Below, one piece after another: positions 18,831-28,275 of a DNA stretch of 64,000 nt (within the stretch, counting starts at the first letter, position 1; each line of letters begins with the position of its first letter). The notes under the pieces are model-generated. The model made no database searches and was not told where the DNA came from. It saw nothing but the letters and a program-made list of their open reading frames with translations. The position numbers were made by a program, and so were the translations under genes. The stretch is from Devosia neptuniae (GTDB lineage Bacteria > Pseudomonadota > Alphaproteobacteria > Rhizobiales > Devosiaceae), in contig NZ_CP104965.1 in the NCBI RefSeq assembly GCF_025452235.1, positions 3,220,501 through 3,284,500 of the forward strand, in the 5' to 3' direction.

Positions 18831-19471
18831 GGCGCGATCCGCCGTGTCCAGGCCTCGACCTCGCCAGCCATGGTTTTGAGGTGATCGGCCGCGCTGAACC
18901 CCGAAATGGATTTGCGCGGCTTCAGATCATGGTCACCGTCTTCGAGGAACTTGACCGCGATATTGGATGACAACGCGTAGCCCGCGATCTCTTCGGGTGA
19001 GCCGAATTCGTCGCGCGTCCCCTGAAAGATCAACGTAGGCGTATCGAGATCGGCCAGATGCTTGGTGCGGAGCTGGTCTGGCTTGGCCGGAGGATGGAAC
19101 GGATAGCCCAGGCACAGCAGCCCGGCGATCCGGTTGGCCGCAAAGAGCGGATCGGCCACCATGCTGGCCACCCGCCCGCCCATGGATTTGCCGCCAATGA
19201 TCAGCGGGCCATTGGTGGGGCCCAGATCGTCCACGGCGGCGATGAATTCGGGGATCACCTTATCGGCGCGCGGCGGCGGCTTGCGGCCCGCCTCGGTCCG
19301 GCGGGCGGCCATATAGGCAAACTCGAAACGCGCGACGCGAAATCCGGCATCGGCCAGCGCTTTGGCCGTGGCGGTCATCGAAGCAGAGTCCATCGGCGCT
19401 CCAGCCCCATGGGCCAGCAGCAGCGTGACACGCGCATCTTCGGGGCCGTCGAAGAGAAAGTTGGTTGTCAT
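18827..19471 (-). CDS. Alpha/beta-hydrolase family protein (COG3571/KANL3-Tex30-like)
   Basis: A 214-residue protein with the alpha/beta-hydrolase fold. It has TLLLAHGAGAPMDSASM near the N-terminus (oxyanion region) and the nucleophile elbow GKSMGGRV with the Ser. An Asp lies in the FQGTRDEFG stretch and a His near the C-terminus in DGDHDLKP. Relatives are a small uncharacterised group of dienelactone-hydrolase-like enzymes. Its ATG follows directly on the stop of the BRCT/TPR gene. Why a hydrolase sits in a repair operon is not clear. Confidence 0.82.
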   Translation of the reverse strand: MTTNFLFDGPEDARVTLLLAHGAGAPMDSASMTATAKALADAGFRVARFEFAYMAARRTEAGRKPPPRADKVIPEFIAAVDDLGPTNGPLIIGGKSMGGRVASMVADPLFAANRIAGLLCLGYPFHPPAKPDQLRTKHLADLDTPTLIFQGTRDEFGSPEEIAGYALSSNIAVKFLEDGDHDLKPRKSISGFSAADHLKTMAGEVEAWTRRIAP

Positions 19472-20545
19472 TTAGCCTGCCGATTTCCGTAAATGTTGAT
19501 CCGCCACAGCAATGCCGGCGCGGGCGCGCTTAGCCCAGTCCGAGGTGGCGTCGAGTTCCAGATACCGCCGCCAATAGTGCCGGGCACCCGCAAGGTCGTC
19601 CGTGTCATAGGCGATGGCCGCCAGATTATAGACCGCGTCCGCATAGAGGGGGTCCAGCTCGACCGCGCGCGCCAGATGCTGCCGCGCGGGTTTGAGCTTG
19701 CCGACGTCGCGCAGCAGGCCGCCATAGTTGAACCAGGCCTCGACAAAGCCGGAATCGCGCTTGAGGGCAGTGGCATAGGCCAAAGCCGCCTCGTCGAGCT
19801 GGTTCAGCGCGCGCAGGCAATTGCCCAGGTTAAAGGCAGCGGTGGCGTCGCTGGGGTCGATAGCCGAACAATGGGCATAGAGCGTGGCGGCTTCGGCCAG
19901 CAGCCCCGCGGTCTCGGCGGTTTCCGCCAGCCCAAAGTAATCCTCGGCCTCGTCCTCGCCTTCGGGCAGAGCCAGCAGGCGCTGGCCATCGAGTTCGGAA
20001 AAGGAATGAGCGTCCTGCGTGATGATCTTCTCGGCGCTCGAATGCAGCGTCAGCGCAGTCAGCGAGCCGACTGGACCGATCTGATGGATGGAGCGCGCCA
20101 CGGCGCTCCAAGCCGCGCCACTAGCGAGCAGGCCCGCATATTTCCTGGCAAGAATGACGTCGCGAAATGAGAACGGCTCCGCGGGATGCTCGAAGGCATC
20201 GAACAAGGCGAGCAAGTTGAAAATCGGTCCGGCCAGGCCCGATTGGTCGAGAATGGATTGCTTCGTGATATTGGCAGCCGGAACCGGGGGCAGGGAGCCA
20301 AGCAGGCGCAGAAAGCCGTTTTCGCTCAGGGTTTTGGCCGAGGCGGGTGCGGCCTGCACCCGGCGCTCGATTTCGGCTTCGTCATGCCGTGCCAGCAGCG
20401 TGCGGCCGAAAACCACTGTCGTCGTGGCGCGGGTGACATTGCGGTGCAGCCGGCCGCCATGGCTTTCGACGCGCCTGGCGGCCAGCCGGAGCGGGAAGGC
20501 CTGCAGGGCGCCAACGACGCCAAAGCTCTCCCCGCTCAAATCCAT
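19472..20545 (-). CDS. Three-part protein: BRCT-like, HTH-like and TPR regions, linked to ku
   Basis: A 357-residue soluble protein, third gene of the end-joining operon, six bases after ku. Residues 3-50 read like a BRCT domain (ESFGVVGALQAFPLRLAARR, then SHGGRLHRNVTRAT and TTTVVFG). Residues about 92-155 resemble a MerR-type helix-turn-helix: QSGLAGPIFNLLALFDAFEH, then FSFRDVILARKYAGLLASG. Residues about 203-350 contain at least four tetratricopeptide repeats, with the NLG-x-L and LDP-x-YADAVYNLA patterns. The domain readings are by eye. A BRCT part suggests phosphoprotein or DNA-end binding, and the TPRs a scaffold role, so an accessory factor for Ku/LigD is plausible. Confidence 0.75.
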   Translation of the reverse strand: MDLSGESFGVVGALQAFPLRLAARRVESHGGRLHRNVTRATTTVVFGRTLLARHDEAEIERRVQAAPASAKTLSENGFLRLLGSLPPVPAANITKQSILDQSGLAGPIFNLLALFDAFEHPAEPFSFRDVILARKYAGLLASGAAWSAVARSIHQIGPVGSLTALTLHSSAEKIITQDAHSFSELDGQRLLALPEGEDEAEDYFGLAETAETAGLLAEAATLYAHCSAIDPSDATAAFNLGNCLRALNQLDEAALAYATALKRDSGFVEAWFNYGGLLRDVGKLKPARQHLARAVELDPLYADAVYNLAAIAYDTDDLAGARHYWRRYLELDATSDWAKRARAGIAVADQHLRKSAG

Positions 20546-20551
20546 GCTCGT

Positions 20552-21454
20552 TTAGGCCTTTTTCTTCGATGCCGCCTTGGGTGCTGCGGCCTTGGAGGCG
20601 TCCAGCGCCGCCTTCAGCGAGGCTTTGACCGGGGATTCCTTGGGGGCAGGGGCAGCCTTGGTCTTGCTCTTGGCCGCCGGCTTGGCTTCGCCCAGGCTCG
20701 CCTTGAGCGCATCCATCAGGTTGATGACATTACCGCGTTCGGGCGCCGCCGCAATGATTGGATTGTGGCCTTTGAGCTTCTCGCGGATCATCGCCATTAG
20801 CGCCTGCTCATAGCGATCCTCATAATCCTTGGGATTGAAGGTCGTGACCTTTTGCTCGATCAGCTTTTGCGCCAGATCGAGCATTTCGGGGTCAGGCTTG
20901 CCCACCGGGATATTGTCGAAATATTCGGCCGTGCCGCGCACCTCATTGGGATTGCGCAAAGTGGTGACGAACATGCCGGTTTCGCGGGCGCCGATGGTCA
21001 CCACGCGCTCGCGGCTGGTCAGCACCAGCCGGGCAATGGCGACCTTGCCGCTTTTGCGCAAAGCTTCGCGCAGCACCACGAAGGTTTCCTCGGCCATGGC
21101 CCCATCGGGCGCCAGATAATAGGGCGTGTCCTGATAGAGCACGTCCACCTCGCCGGCATCGACAAAGGCTTCGATATTCATGGTGTGGTTGGATTCGATG
21201 CGCACCGCATCGATATCGGCATCATCGATGATGATGTATTGCTTGGGCTCATACTCATAGCCGCGCACTAGGTCGCTCCGCTCGACCAGGCCCAGTTCGG
21301 GGTCCACCGCTTTCATATTGATGCGGTTATGGGTTTCCTTGTGCAACTGGTTGAAACTGATGCGTTCCGAGGCACTGGTTGCCGGAAACAGCTTCACCTG
21401 ACAGCTCACCAGGCTCAGTCGCAACTGGCCCTTCCAACTTGCTCTCGCGGCCAT
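20552..21454 (-). CDS. ku: Non-homologous end-joining protein Ku
   Basis: A 300-residue bacterial Ku. It opens ASWKGQLRLSLVSCQVKLFP, the family's N-terminal beta-barrel signature, and contains the core ring domain (residues about 10-200). A long Lys/Ala-rich tail follows (about 255-300), which in this family binds DNA and recruits LigD. The ATG follows a strong AGGAGG. The homodimer threads onto double-strand break ends. It lies 41 bases downstream of ligD and upstream of the BRCT/TPR gene, all on the minus strand. Confidence 0.96.
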   Translation of the reverse strand: MAARASWKGQLRLSLVSCQVKLFPATSASERISFNQLHKETHNRINMKAVDPELGLVERSDLVRGYEYEPKQYIIIDDADIDAVRIESNHTMNIEAFVDAGEVDVLYQDTPYYLAPDGAMAEETFVVLREALRKSGKVAIARLVLTSRERVVTIGARETGMFVTTLRNPNEVRGTAEYFDNIPVGKPDPEMLDLAQKLIEQKVTTFNPKDYEDRYEQALMAMIREKLKGHNPIIAAAPERGNVINLMDALKASLGEAKPAAKSKTKAAPAPKESPVKASLKAALDASKAAAPKAASKKKA

Positions 21455-21495
21455 CTTCGCCTCCTACGCGCGAATAACTTCCTCACCACAAGAAA

Positions 21496-23922
21496 TCATG
21501 GCGGCAAATCCCGTGCGGACTCGTTAATTTCAGCCCAAGGGTCGCCTGATGTGGTTAATAGACCCGGAAGCGAAGAATAATTGAGGTCAACCGGAGAGTC
21601 GATGGACTCCAGATCGCGCCAATCAATTGGCGTCGATGCTGGCAGGTGGGGCCTCGCCCGCAGCGAATAGGCGGCAACAGCTGTGGCGCTACGCGCATTG
21701 CGGTAGAAATCGATGAATATCCGGCCCTTGCGATTATCCGCGCCCATCTGGGTGACGAAGGTATCGCGGCCGGTGGCGGCGAGGCGGCTGGCAATGGCCG
21801 AGCTGGCCTGATGCACCTGTTTCCAGCCCAGCTTCTGCGTGATGGGCACCACGATATGCACGCCCCGTCCGCCCGAGGTTTTGACGAAGGGGACCAGCCC
21901 CATGCGCTCAAGTTCTCCGCGTAGATGCACGGCGGCATTGACCACGTCGCGCCATTCCACGCCCTCGCCGGGGTCGAGATCGAAGATCACCCGGTCGGGC
22001 TTGTCGAGGTGGTTTTCGTGGGTGCCCCAGACGTGGAATTCGACCACGCCGAACTGGGCCAGTGCCAGATAGCCCTTGGCGTCTTCGACCGAGATATAGG
22101 TCCGCGTTTCGTCATCCGAATTCTTGGTCTCGAAGACCTTTATGGTCGATGGCATGCCGGTGAAGGCGTGGCGCTGAAAGAAGCAATCCTTGGTGCTGCC
22201 GCTGGGGCAGCGGAACAGCGAGACTGGCCGATTGAACAGATGCGGCAGCATGTAATCGCCCACGGCGGCATAATAGACGGCGATATCGAGCTTGGTTGGG
22301 CCGGACTTGCCGAACAGCCGCCGCGTCGGATTGGTCACCCAGATGCCGGCGAGGTCCGCATCCGAAATGATGCGCTGGCGCGGCGTGGTCGCGGGCGTTG
22401 TTAGCTCCGCCTCGCGCAAGCCTTTGAACGTGGCGTGGCGCAGCATGCCGTCCGTGGTGATGACGGCATATTGGATGCGGGCGGTGAGCGTGGGGCGCAC
22501 CGGCATGATTTCGGGCGGAGCGCCGTCCAGCTTGCCGGGGATACGCATCGGCTCCAGCCGCTTGAGCAGGGCGCGCATGGTCGTCGCGTCAATCCCGGTG
22601 CCCACCTTGCCGCGATAGTGCAGCTCGCCATCGACCCATTCGGCCATGCCCAGGGAGCCGATGCCGCCGGCCTTCTCGCTGTCGCTATAGCCGGCAATGA
22701 CGAAGTCTCCGGTCAGCAGCGCCTTGATCTTGAGCCAGCTGGATGAACGCCCACCCAGATAGGGGCTATTGCTCCGTTTGGAGACGATGCCTTCAAGACC
22801 CTTTTCCGACGCCAGATCATAAAGCGGGCCGCCATCGCCCTCCATGTGGTCGCTGTAATGCAGCGCCGAACGCGCATTGATATGGCCGGCCAGCAATTGC
22901 GTCAGCAGGGCCTTGCGCTTGTGCAATGGCGCGGCCCGCAAATCCCAGCCATCGAGATAGAGCAGGTCGAAAGCATAAAACACCAGCTTGTTGCCCGCGC
23001 CCTCCGATAGCGCATCCTGCAATTTGCCGAAGCGGCTGATGCCCTGATCGTCCAGCACGACGATTTCGCCATCGATGATCGCCTGCTTGCAATCGAGTGC
23101 CGCAAACGCCGTGGGCAGGTCGCCATATCGGCGGGTCCAGTCGAGACCGCCGCGGGTGATCAGGCGGGTTTTGCCGCCTTCGATGAAGGCCAGGGTGCGA
23201 TAGCCATCGAACTTGATTTCATGCAGCCAATCCTTGTCCTTGGGCGGCGCGGCAGCGGGGCTGGCCAATTGCAGGTCGATCTTGTCCGGCATCGGCGCCT
23301 TGATCGCATTGGGCAGTTTACCGGGAACCAGTTTGTTACGCTTTGCCGGGGCAGGGGCCGCCACCAGCTCTTCGATGCGGCGGCCGCTTTTCACGCTTTC
23401 CGGTCGTGCCGTGAGGATATCGATCTCGGTATCCATGGCCGGGTCGCGTTCCTTGAACAGCAGCCAATTGTCGCGTCCCTTGTCCTCCGGCTTGCCCTTG
23501 AGCCGAGTCAGCATCCAGCCGCCATTGAGCTTCTCGCCCGCGAGGCGAAACTTGAAACTACCCTTTTCCAGATCAGCATGCGGATCGCCCATCGGCGCCC
23601 ACACACCTGTGTCCCACACGATCATCGGCCCGCCGCCATATTCGCCCTCGGGGATCACGCCTTCGAAGTCGATATAGTCGAGCGGGTGATCTTCCGTCGC
23701 CGCCGCTAGCCGCTTGTCGGCAGGGTTCAGCGAAGGGCCCTTGGGCACCGCCCAGCTCTTGAGCACGCCATCAAGCTCGAGCCGCAGGTCATAATGGTCG
23801 GCAGTGGCGGAATGCTTGTGCACGACGAAGCGATTGCCCGTCTCGCTGACCGTGCCGGTCGGCTCCGGCGTTTTGGAGAAATCGCGTTTCTTCCGATAGG
23901 TCTGGAGTTTTTCGCTGCCCAT
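21496..23922 (-). CDS. ligD: ATP-dependent DNA ligase D (phosphoesterase-ligase-polymerase)
   Basis: An 808-residue multifunctional end-joining enzyme. The domain order is 3'-phosphoesterase (residues about 25-160; FVVHKHSATADHYDLRLE), then ATP ligase with the adenylated lysine K237 in the EIKFDGYR motif, then a primase-like polymerase (about 535-790) with the metal ligands in FDLDPGEGVEW. It seals breaks held by Ku and adds or trims nucleotides. It is the first gene of the minus-strand operon, and its promoter shares the 213-base gap with the divergent polysaccharide locus. Confidence 0.96.
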   Translation of the reverse strand: MGSEKLQTYRKKRDFSKTPEPTGTVSETGNRFVVHKHSATADHYDLRLELDGVLKSWAVPKGPSLNPADKRLAAATEDHPLDYIDFEGVIPEGEYGGGPMIVWDTGVWAPMGDPHADLEKGSFKFRLAGEKLNGGWMLTRLKGKPEDKGRDNWLLFKERDPAMDTEIDILTARPESVKSGRRIEELVAAPAPAKRNKLVPGKLPNAIKAPMPDKIDLQLASPAAAPPKDKDWLHEIKFDGYRTLAFIEGGKTRLITRGGLDWTRRYGDLPTAFAALDCKQAIIDGEIVVLDDQGISRFGKLQDALSEGAGNKLVFYAFDLLYLDGWDLRAAPLHKRKALLTQLLAGHINARSALHYSDHMEGDGGPLYDLASEKGLEGIVSKRSNSPYLGGRSSSWLKIKALLTGDFVIAGYSDSEKAGGIGSLGMAEWVDGELHYRGKVGTGIDATTMRALLKRLEPMRIPGKLDGAPPEIMPVRPTLTARIQYAVITTDGMLRHATFKGLREAELTTPATTPRQRIISDADLAGIWVTNPTRRLFGKSGPTKLDIAVYYAAVGDYMLPHLFNRPVSLFRCPSGSTKDCFFQRHAFTGMPSTIKVFETKNSDDETRTYISVEDAKGYLALAQFGVVEFHVWGTHENHLDKPDRVIFDLDPGEGVEWRDVVNAAVHLRGELERMGLVPFVKTSGGRGVHIVVPITQKLGWKQVHQASSAIASRLAATGRDTFVTQMGADNRKGRIFIDFYRNARSATAVAAYSLRARPHLPASTPIDWRDLESIDSPVDLNYSSLPGLLTTSGDPWAEINESARDLPP

Positions 23923-24135
23923 GCCGAAAAGCTACACCGGAACGGCCCAAATGCCAGCTCAATGTGAACAGTCTGCTAGCATTAGGCGGCTGCATCGGCA
24001 TCCAGCGGGGAGCCAAATTGCATTGAAGTGCACGGATTAAGGTAAACTCAACAGTGAAGTTGCGGCCAATTCATCGGTAATATAAAGTTACTTTTAGACT
24101 GTAGTCCGCCGACATGTTTCGGCAGGGAATGCAAT

Positions 24136-25086
24136 ATGAAGAAAGTACTTCTTGCTGGAGGTTGTGGATTTATCGGATCACATCTGGCTGATCGCCTTTG
24201 CCGTCGCAACGATATCGATCGGCTGGTCATAGTCGACAATCTATGGACGGGTCGGCTCGAAAATCTGGCCGCAATTTCTGACGCCCGCGTCGAATTTGTA
24301 CGATCGGACGTCGAAACTTTCACGTCTGACACCAAGTTCGATGAAATCTATCACCTGGCGTCACCGGCGTCTCCGCCCTGGTACATGACGCAGCCTTTGC
24401 GCACCATTTCGGCCAATGTGGTCGGCGCTCTCAATTTGCTCAACCTGCTCAAGCCGGGTGGCGTGATCGGATATACTTCCACCTCTGAAGTTTATGGCGA
24501 CCCAGTGATCACGCCCCAGCCCGAGACTTACCGCGGCTCTGTTGATTGCACCGGTCCCCGCTCGTCCTATGACGAGAGCAAAAGATGCGTCGAAGCCATG
24601 CTGTTCGAGGCCCACAGAGTGCACGGCACACGCGTAAAAGTCGTGCGCCTGTTCAATGTCTACGGCCCACGCACCCGTCCCGACGATGGCCGTGCCGTCT
24701 CCAATTTCATCACCCAGGCGCTCCAGGGCAAGCCGATCACCATCTATGGCGACGGCTCGCAAACCCGCAGCTGGGGTCATATCGACGATATCGTGGAGGC
24801 GTTGGAACGCTATTTCTGGCGCGACGGCACAGACTTTCCCGGCCCACTCAATGTCGGCAATGACCGTGAAATTTCGGTGATCGAAGTGGCTGAGTTTATC
24901 CAGAGCCATTTCCCCAAATCCCCGATCGTGTTCCTTCCGCCTGTGGCGCAGGACCCGACCAATCGCCGTCCCGATCTGACATTATGCAACCAGATTTTGC
25001 CGGGCTGGGTCTGCGCCATCCCCTATGAAGAGGGAGTGATGCTGAGCACCGAATGGTTCCGCAAGGAAGTCTTGGTCCCCGCGTAA
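24136..25086 (+). CDS. NAD-dependent epimerase/dehydratase (UDP-glucuronate decarboxylase-like)
   Basis: A 316-residue extended short-chain dehydrogenase. The Rossmann motif is GGCGFIGSHLADRL and the catalytic Tyr-x3-Lys is in SSYDESKRC. VVRLFNVYGPRTRPDDGR and YGDGSQTRSWGHIDDIVEAL match the UDP-xylose synthase group closely. It would supply UDP-xylose or a related sugar nucleotide to the downstream glycosyltransferases. First gene of the polysaccharide locus, divergent from ligD. Confidence 0.87.
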   Translation: MKKVLLAGGCGFIGSHLADRLCRRNDIDRLVIVDNLWTGRLENLAAISDARVEFVRSDVETFTSDTKFDEIYHLASPASPPWYMTQPLRTISANVVGALNLLNLLKPGGVIGYTSTSEVYGDPVITPQPETYRGSVDCTGPRSSYDESKRCVEAMLFEAHRVHGTRVKVVRLFNVYGPRTRPDDGRAVSNFITQALQGKPITIYGDGSQTRSWGHIDDIVEALERYFWRDGTDFPGPLNVGNDREISVIEVAEFIQSHFPKSPIVFLPPVAQDPTNRRPDLTLCNQILPGWVCAIPYEEGVMLSTEWFRKEVLVPA

Positions 25087-25147
25087 TTAAGGCCTCGCTC
25101 CATTTGCTCCCACCACGCACCGCCAGCAGTTTTCTATTGGAGCCTTG

Positions 25148-25984
25148 ATGTCAGAGCAGCCTGAGCGGCACGCAACGATCATCACGCCGGACCGGGGCTC
25201 GATTGTCACCTACCTCCGCGAGGTGTGGGACAATCGTGATCTCGTCGCTTTCCTCGTATGGCGCGACATCAAGGTGCGCTATCGCCAGACCTTCTTCGGC
25301 GCGGCCTGGGCGCTGGTGCCGCCGTTTTTTGCTTTGGTCGTTTTCACGCTGATTTTCGGCACGCTGGTCAAGGTTGCCTCTGATGGCCAGCCCTACTGGG
25401 CGTTCAGTATCTGCGCGCTGACGGCCTGGAACTACTTTTCGCAAGCTCTAACCAATGCCGCGAACAGTGCAATCAACAATGCCTCGCTGATCGAGAAAGT
25501 CTATTTTCCGCGCCTGTCGCTGCCACTTTCGGCGATCCTGTCGCCATTGCTCGATCTGGCAATTGCCCTGGCATTCCTGGTTCCGGTGCTGGCCATTGCC
25601 GGCATTGTGCCCAGCGTGCGGCTACCGTTCTTGATCCCCTTGACGGCCATTGCGCTCGCATCGGCCCTCGGGCTGGGCGCCATTCTGGCGGCGCTGAATG
25701 TGCGCTATCGCGATGTCCGCCACCTCGTGCCACTGCTGCTGCAATTGGGGCTCTTTGCCACGCCGGTAGTCTATCCGGCTAGTCTCGTTCCTGAAGCGTT
25801 GCGCCCGTTGCTCGGGCTCAACCCGATGGCCGGCGTGGTCGAGGGCTTTCGCTGGGTGCTGCTCGGCTCGTCCACTGATCCCTGGCCGCTTGTCGCCGTC
25901 TCCGCCGTCACAGCGATAGTGCTGCTCGCTTGCGGCATCTTCGTTTTCATGCGGCTGGAACGCAGCTTTGCCGATCTCATCTAG
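25148..25984 (+). CDS. Polysaccharide ABC transporter permease (Wzm/KpsM type)
   Basis: A 278-residue ABC-2 type permease with six hydrophobic segments. It opens with a cytoplasmic amphipathic region (WDNRDLVAFLVWRDIKVRYR) that is the family hallmark. The ATG at 25148 has GGAGC five bases upstream; a TTG just before it is ignored. With the ATPase encoded next it would flip a lipid-linked O-antigen or capsule chain across the inner membrane. Confidence 0.9.
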   Translation: MSEQPERHATIITPDRGSIVTYLREVWDNRDLVAFLVWRDIKVRYRQTFFGAAWALVPPFFALVVFTLIFGTLVKVASDGQPYWAFSICALTAWNYFSQALTNAANSAINNASLIEKVYFPRLSLPLSAILSPLLDLAIALAFLVPVLAIAGIVPSVRLPFLIPLTAIALASALGLGAILAALNVRYRDVRHLVPLLLQLGLFATPVVYPASLVPEALRPLLGLNPMAGVVEGFRWVLLGSSTDPWPLVAVSAVTAIVLLACGIFVFMRLERSFADLI

Positions 25985-25993
25985 GAACCGCTC

Positions 25994-27244
25994 ATGCTGC
26001 CGGCAATCGAAGCTCGTGACATCGCCAAGCGCTATCGGTTAGGCCACAACGCGGGCGCCTCGACCATGGCGGAACTCCTTAGCGCCACTGCCGGCGCCAT
26101 GCTGTCGGGCAAGCGGCGCAAAGCGCCGGGCAACGGTGCGCAGGACTTCTGGGCACTTAACGGTGTCTCGTTCGAAATTGCCCCCGGCGAGGTCGTCGGC
26201 CTGGTGGGAGAGAACGGCGCGGGCAAGAGCACATTGCTCAAAATCCTGTCCCGCATCACCCCGCCCACGCATGGGTCGGTGAATTATCGCGGCCGGATTG
26301 GCTCATTACTGGAAGTCGGCACGGGCTTTCATCCCGAGCTGAGCGGTCGGGACAATGTCTATCTCAGTGGCGCCATTCTGGGCATGCACCGGGCCGATGT
26401 GAAACGGCATTTCGACGAAATCATCGACTTTTCGGGGGTCGAAGCTTTCATTGACACGCCAGTGAAACGCTATTCCAGCGGCATGTATATGCGGCTCGCT
26501 TTCGCGGTGGCCGCCCACCTCGACACTGACATTCTGCTGGTGGACGAGGTGCTCGCCGTGGGCGACTACAAGTTTCAGCAGAAATGCCTCAATCGCATGG
26601 ATTCCATCGCCCATGACGGGCGCACGGTGATCTTCATCAGCCATAGCCTCATCGCGATCCAGGCCATCTGCCGGCGCGCCATATGGCTCGATCGCGGCAC
26701 GATAGCTGCCGATGGGCCGACCGCCAGCGTCATTGCGCGTTATGCCGGAACTGAACATACCGGCGGCGGGATCGCGCGCGATTGGCCCGATATGGACAAA
26801 GCGCCGGGCAATGCCGCGATCCGCCTGCGCAATGCGCGGGTCGAGGCAGTTGGCGCCGAGCCGGGGGCCCCGATAGATGTGCGGCAGAGCTTCGCCATGA
26901 GCTTTGAATACGACAATCTGCGCGAGGGTGCCCATCTCAATGCGGGCCTCGTGGTAACCAACGAAGACGGTGTCGTGATATTCGATGCCGGTCCCAATGA
27001 AGAGCCGATCGCAACGGCAATCGGCCGCCGCCGCGAGCGCTGCGTGGTGCCCGGTGATCTCATGAACGACGGCACCTATCGGGTTTCCGTGGAGGTACGG
27101 GACCGGGGCGAAGTGCTGTTATCCATCCCCGATCTGCTCACCTTCGAAATTCTCGACAATCCGTATGGACGCTTTGGCTGGTACGGCAAATGGGAGGGTG
27201 CCGTGCGGCCACGACTGGACTGGACGAGCGAGAAACTCACATGA
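25994..27244 (+). CDS. Polysaccharide ABC transporter ATPase with C-terminal carbohydrate-binding domain (Wzt type)
   Basis: A 416-residue ATPase. The nucleotide-binding domain fills residues about 1-245, with Walker [15 protein letters not shown], signature YSSGMYMRLAFAVA and Walker B ILLVDEVLAVGD. The extra 170-residue C-terminal domain matches the position and beta-rich look of the Wzt-C module, which recognises the non-reducing end cap of the finished chain. This suggests a capped polymer, and the methyltransferase at 28148 is a candidate for making the cap. The stop overlaps the next start as ATGA. Confidence 0.9.
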   Translation: MLPAIEARDIAKRYRLGHNAGASTMAELLSATAGAMLSGKRRKAPGNGAQDFWALNGVSFEIAPGEVVGLVGENGAGKSTLLKILSRITPPTHGSVNYRGRIGSLLEVGTGFHPELSGRDNVYLSGAILGMHRADVKRHFDEIIDFSGVEAFIDTPVKRYSSGMYMRLAFAVAAHLDTDILLVDEVLAVGDYKFQQKCLNRMDSIAHDGRTVIFISHSLIAIQAICRRAIWLDRGTIAADGPTASVIARYAGTEHTGGGIARDWPDMDKAPGNAAIRLRNARVEAVGAEPGAPIDVRQSFAMSFEYDNLREGAHLNAGLVVTNEDGVVIFDAGPNEEPIATAIGRRRERCVVPGDLMNDGTYRVSVEVRDRGEVLLSIPDLLTFEILDNPYGRFGWYGKWEGAVRPRLDWTSEKLT

Positions 27245-28275
27245 AGGTTTCCGTCATTGTCACCACCTATAATCACGCCAGATATTTGCGAGAGGCCCTC
27301 GAGAGCATCCGCGCGCAGACCTATTCCGCCGACGAAATTATCGTTATCGACGACGGCTCCAGCGATCACCCCGAAACGGTCGTCTCCGAATTTGCCGGCG
27401 TCGAGATCATCCACCAGCACAATCAGGGCCTCTCTGCGGCGCGCAATACCGGGCTGACGGCCGCGCTTGGCCGCTACATTCTGTTTCTCGATGCCGATGA
27501 TCGTCTCACTGAGATCGCCCTGGAAACGCTGGTCCGGCGCATTGAAGCGCATGACGATTGCGGCTTTGTCTATGGTGCCTACCGGTTATTCGGCACGGAT
27601 CCAGATTGGCGCAAGGAATGCGCACTGCGGCCGGTTGGACGAGACCCCTATCAGACGCTGCTGACGCAGAACTGCATCGGCATGCATGGAACCGTGCTGT
27701 ACCGGCGGGATTTTCTGGCCGCCATTGGCGGTTTCGACACAGTGCTGCTGGCCTGCGAGGATTATGACGTCTATCTGCGCATGGCGCATGGTCACGGTGT
27801 CAGTTGCGGGCCGGAAGTGCTGGCCGAATATCGCCAGCATGATAGCAATATGTCGTCCGACCTCGCCCGGATGAACAAGGCCGTCCGCCTTGTGCTGCAC
27901 AAGCAGAAGGCGATTGCCGACACTAACCCACTCTGGAAAGCGGCCCGACAGCGTGGCCTGCGCTACTGGTTCGACTATTACGGCACGGCGCAACTGAACC
28001 GCCTCAAAGCTTCCGTCAGGTCGGGCCAGCGGGTGGGCAGCTCACTCTCCCAAACCGCCTCGTTCATGCTGCCTTTTCCGGGCCAGGCAAGCCGGCTTAT
28101 CGGCTCCGATCTCCGGCGCCTCCTGCGGCGGCGGACCAAGGGCGACAGTGTGGCTGCGCGAGGTCCTTTTCGGGGCTCGGCACCGAACGGGTCAGTACCG
28201 AATTTGGCTATGATCGCGGCAAGCCCGTTGATCGGCGCTATGTCGAGGATTTTCTGGCGCGCCATGCGCAACTGA
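27241..28275 (+). CDS. Glycosyltransferase family 2 protein (3' end probably altered by frameshift)
   Basis: A 344-residue GT-A fold transferase starting MKVSVIVTTYNHARY, with the nucleotide-sugar motifs VIDDGSSD and LDADD and the acceptor-loop FDTVLLACEDYDV region. The ATG overlaps the Wzt stop. The last 20-40 residues look unnatural and overlap the methyltransferase frame by 128 bases. Without one G of the run at 28172-28175 this gene would stop at about 28212 instead of 28275. The donor and acceptor sugars are unknown. Confidence 0.85.
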   Translation: MKVSVIVTTYNHARYLREALESIRAQTYSADEIIVIDDGSSDHPETVVSEFAGVEIIHQHNQGLSAARNTGLTAALGRYILFLDADDRLTEIALETLVRRIEAHDDCGFVYGAYRLFGTDPDWRKECALRPVGRDPYQTLLTQNCIGMHGTVLYRRDFLAAIGGFDTVLLACEDYDVYLRMAHGHGVSCGPEVLAEYRQHDSNMSSDLARMNKAVRLVLHKQKAIADTNPLWKAARQRGLRYWFDYYGTAQLNRLKASVRSGQRVGSSLSQTASFMLPFPGQASRLIGSDLRRLLRRRTKGDSVAARGPFRGSAPNGSVPNLAMIAASPLIGAMSRIFWRAMRN

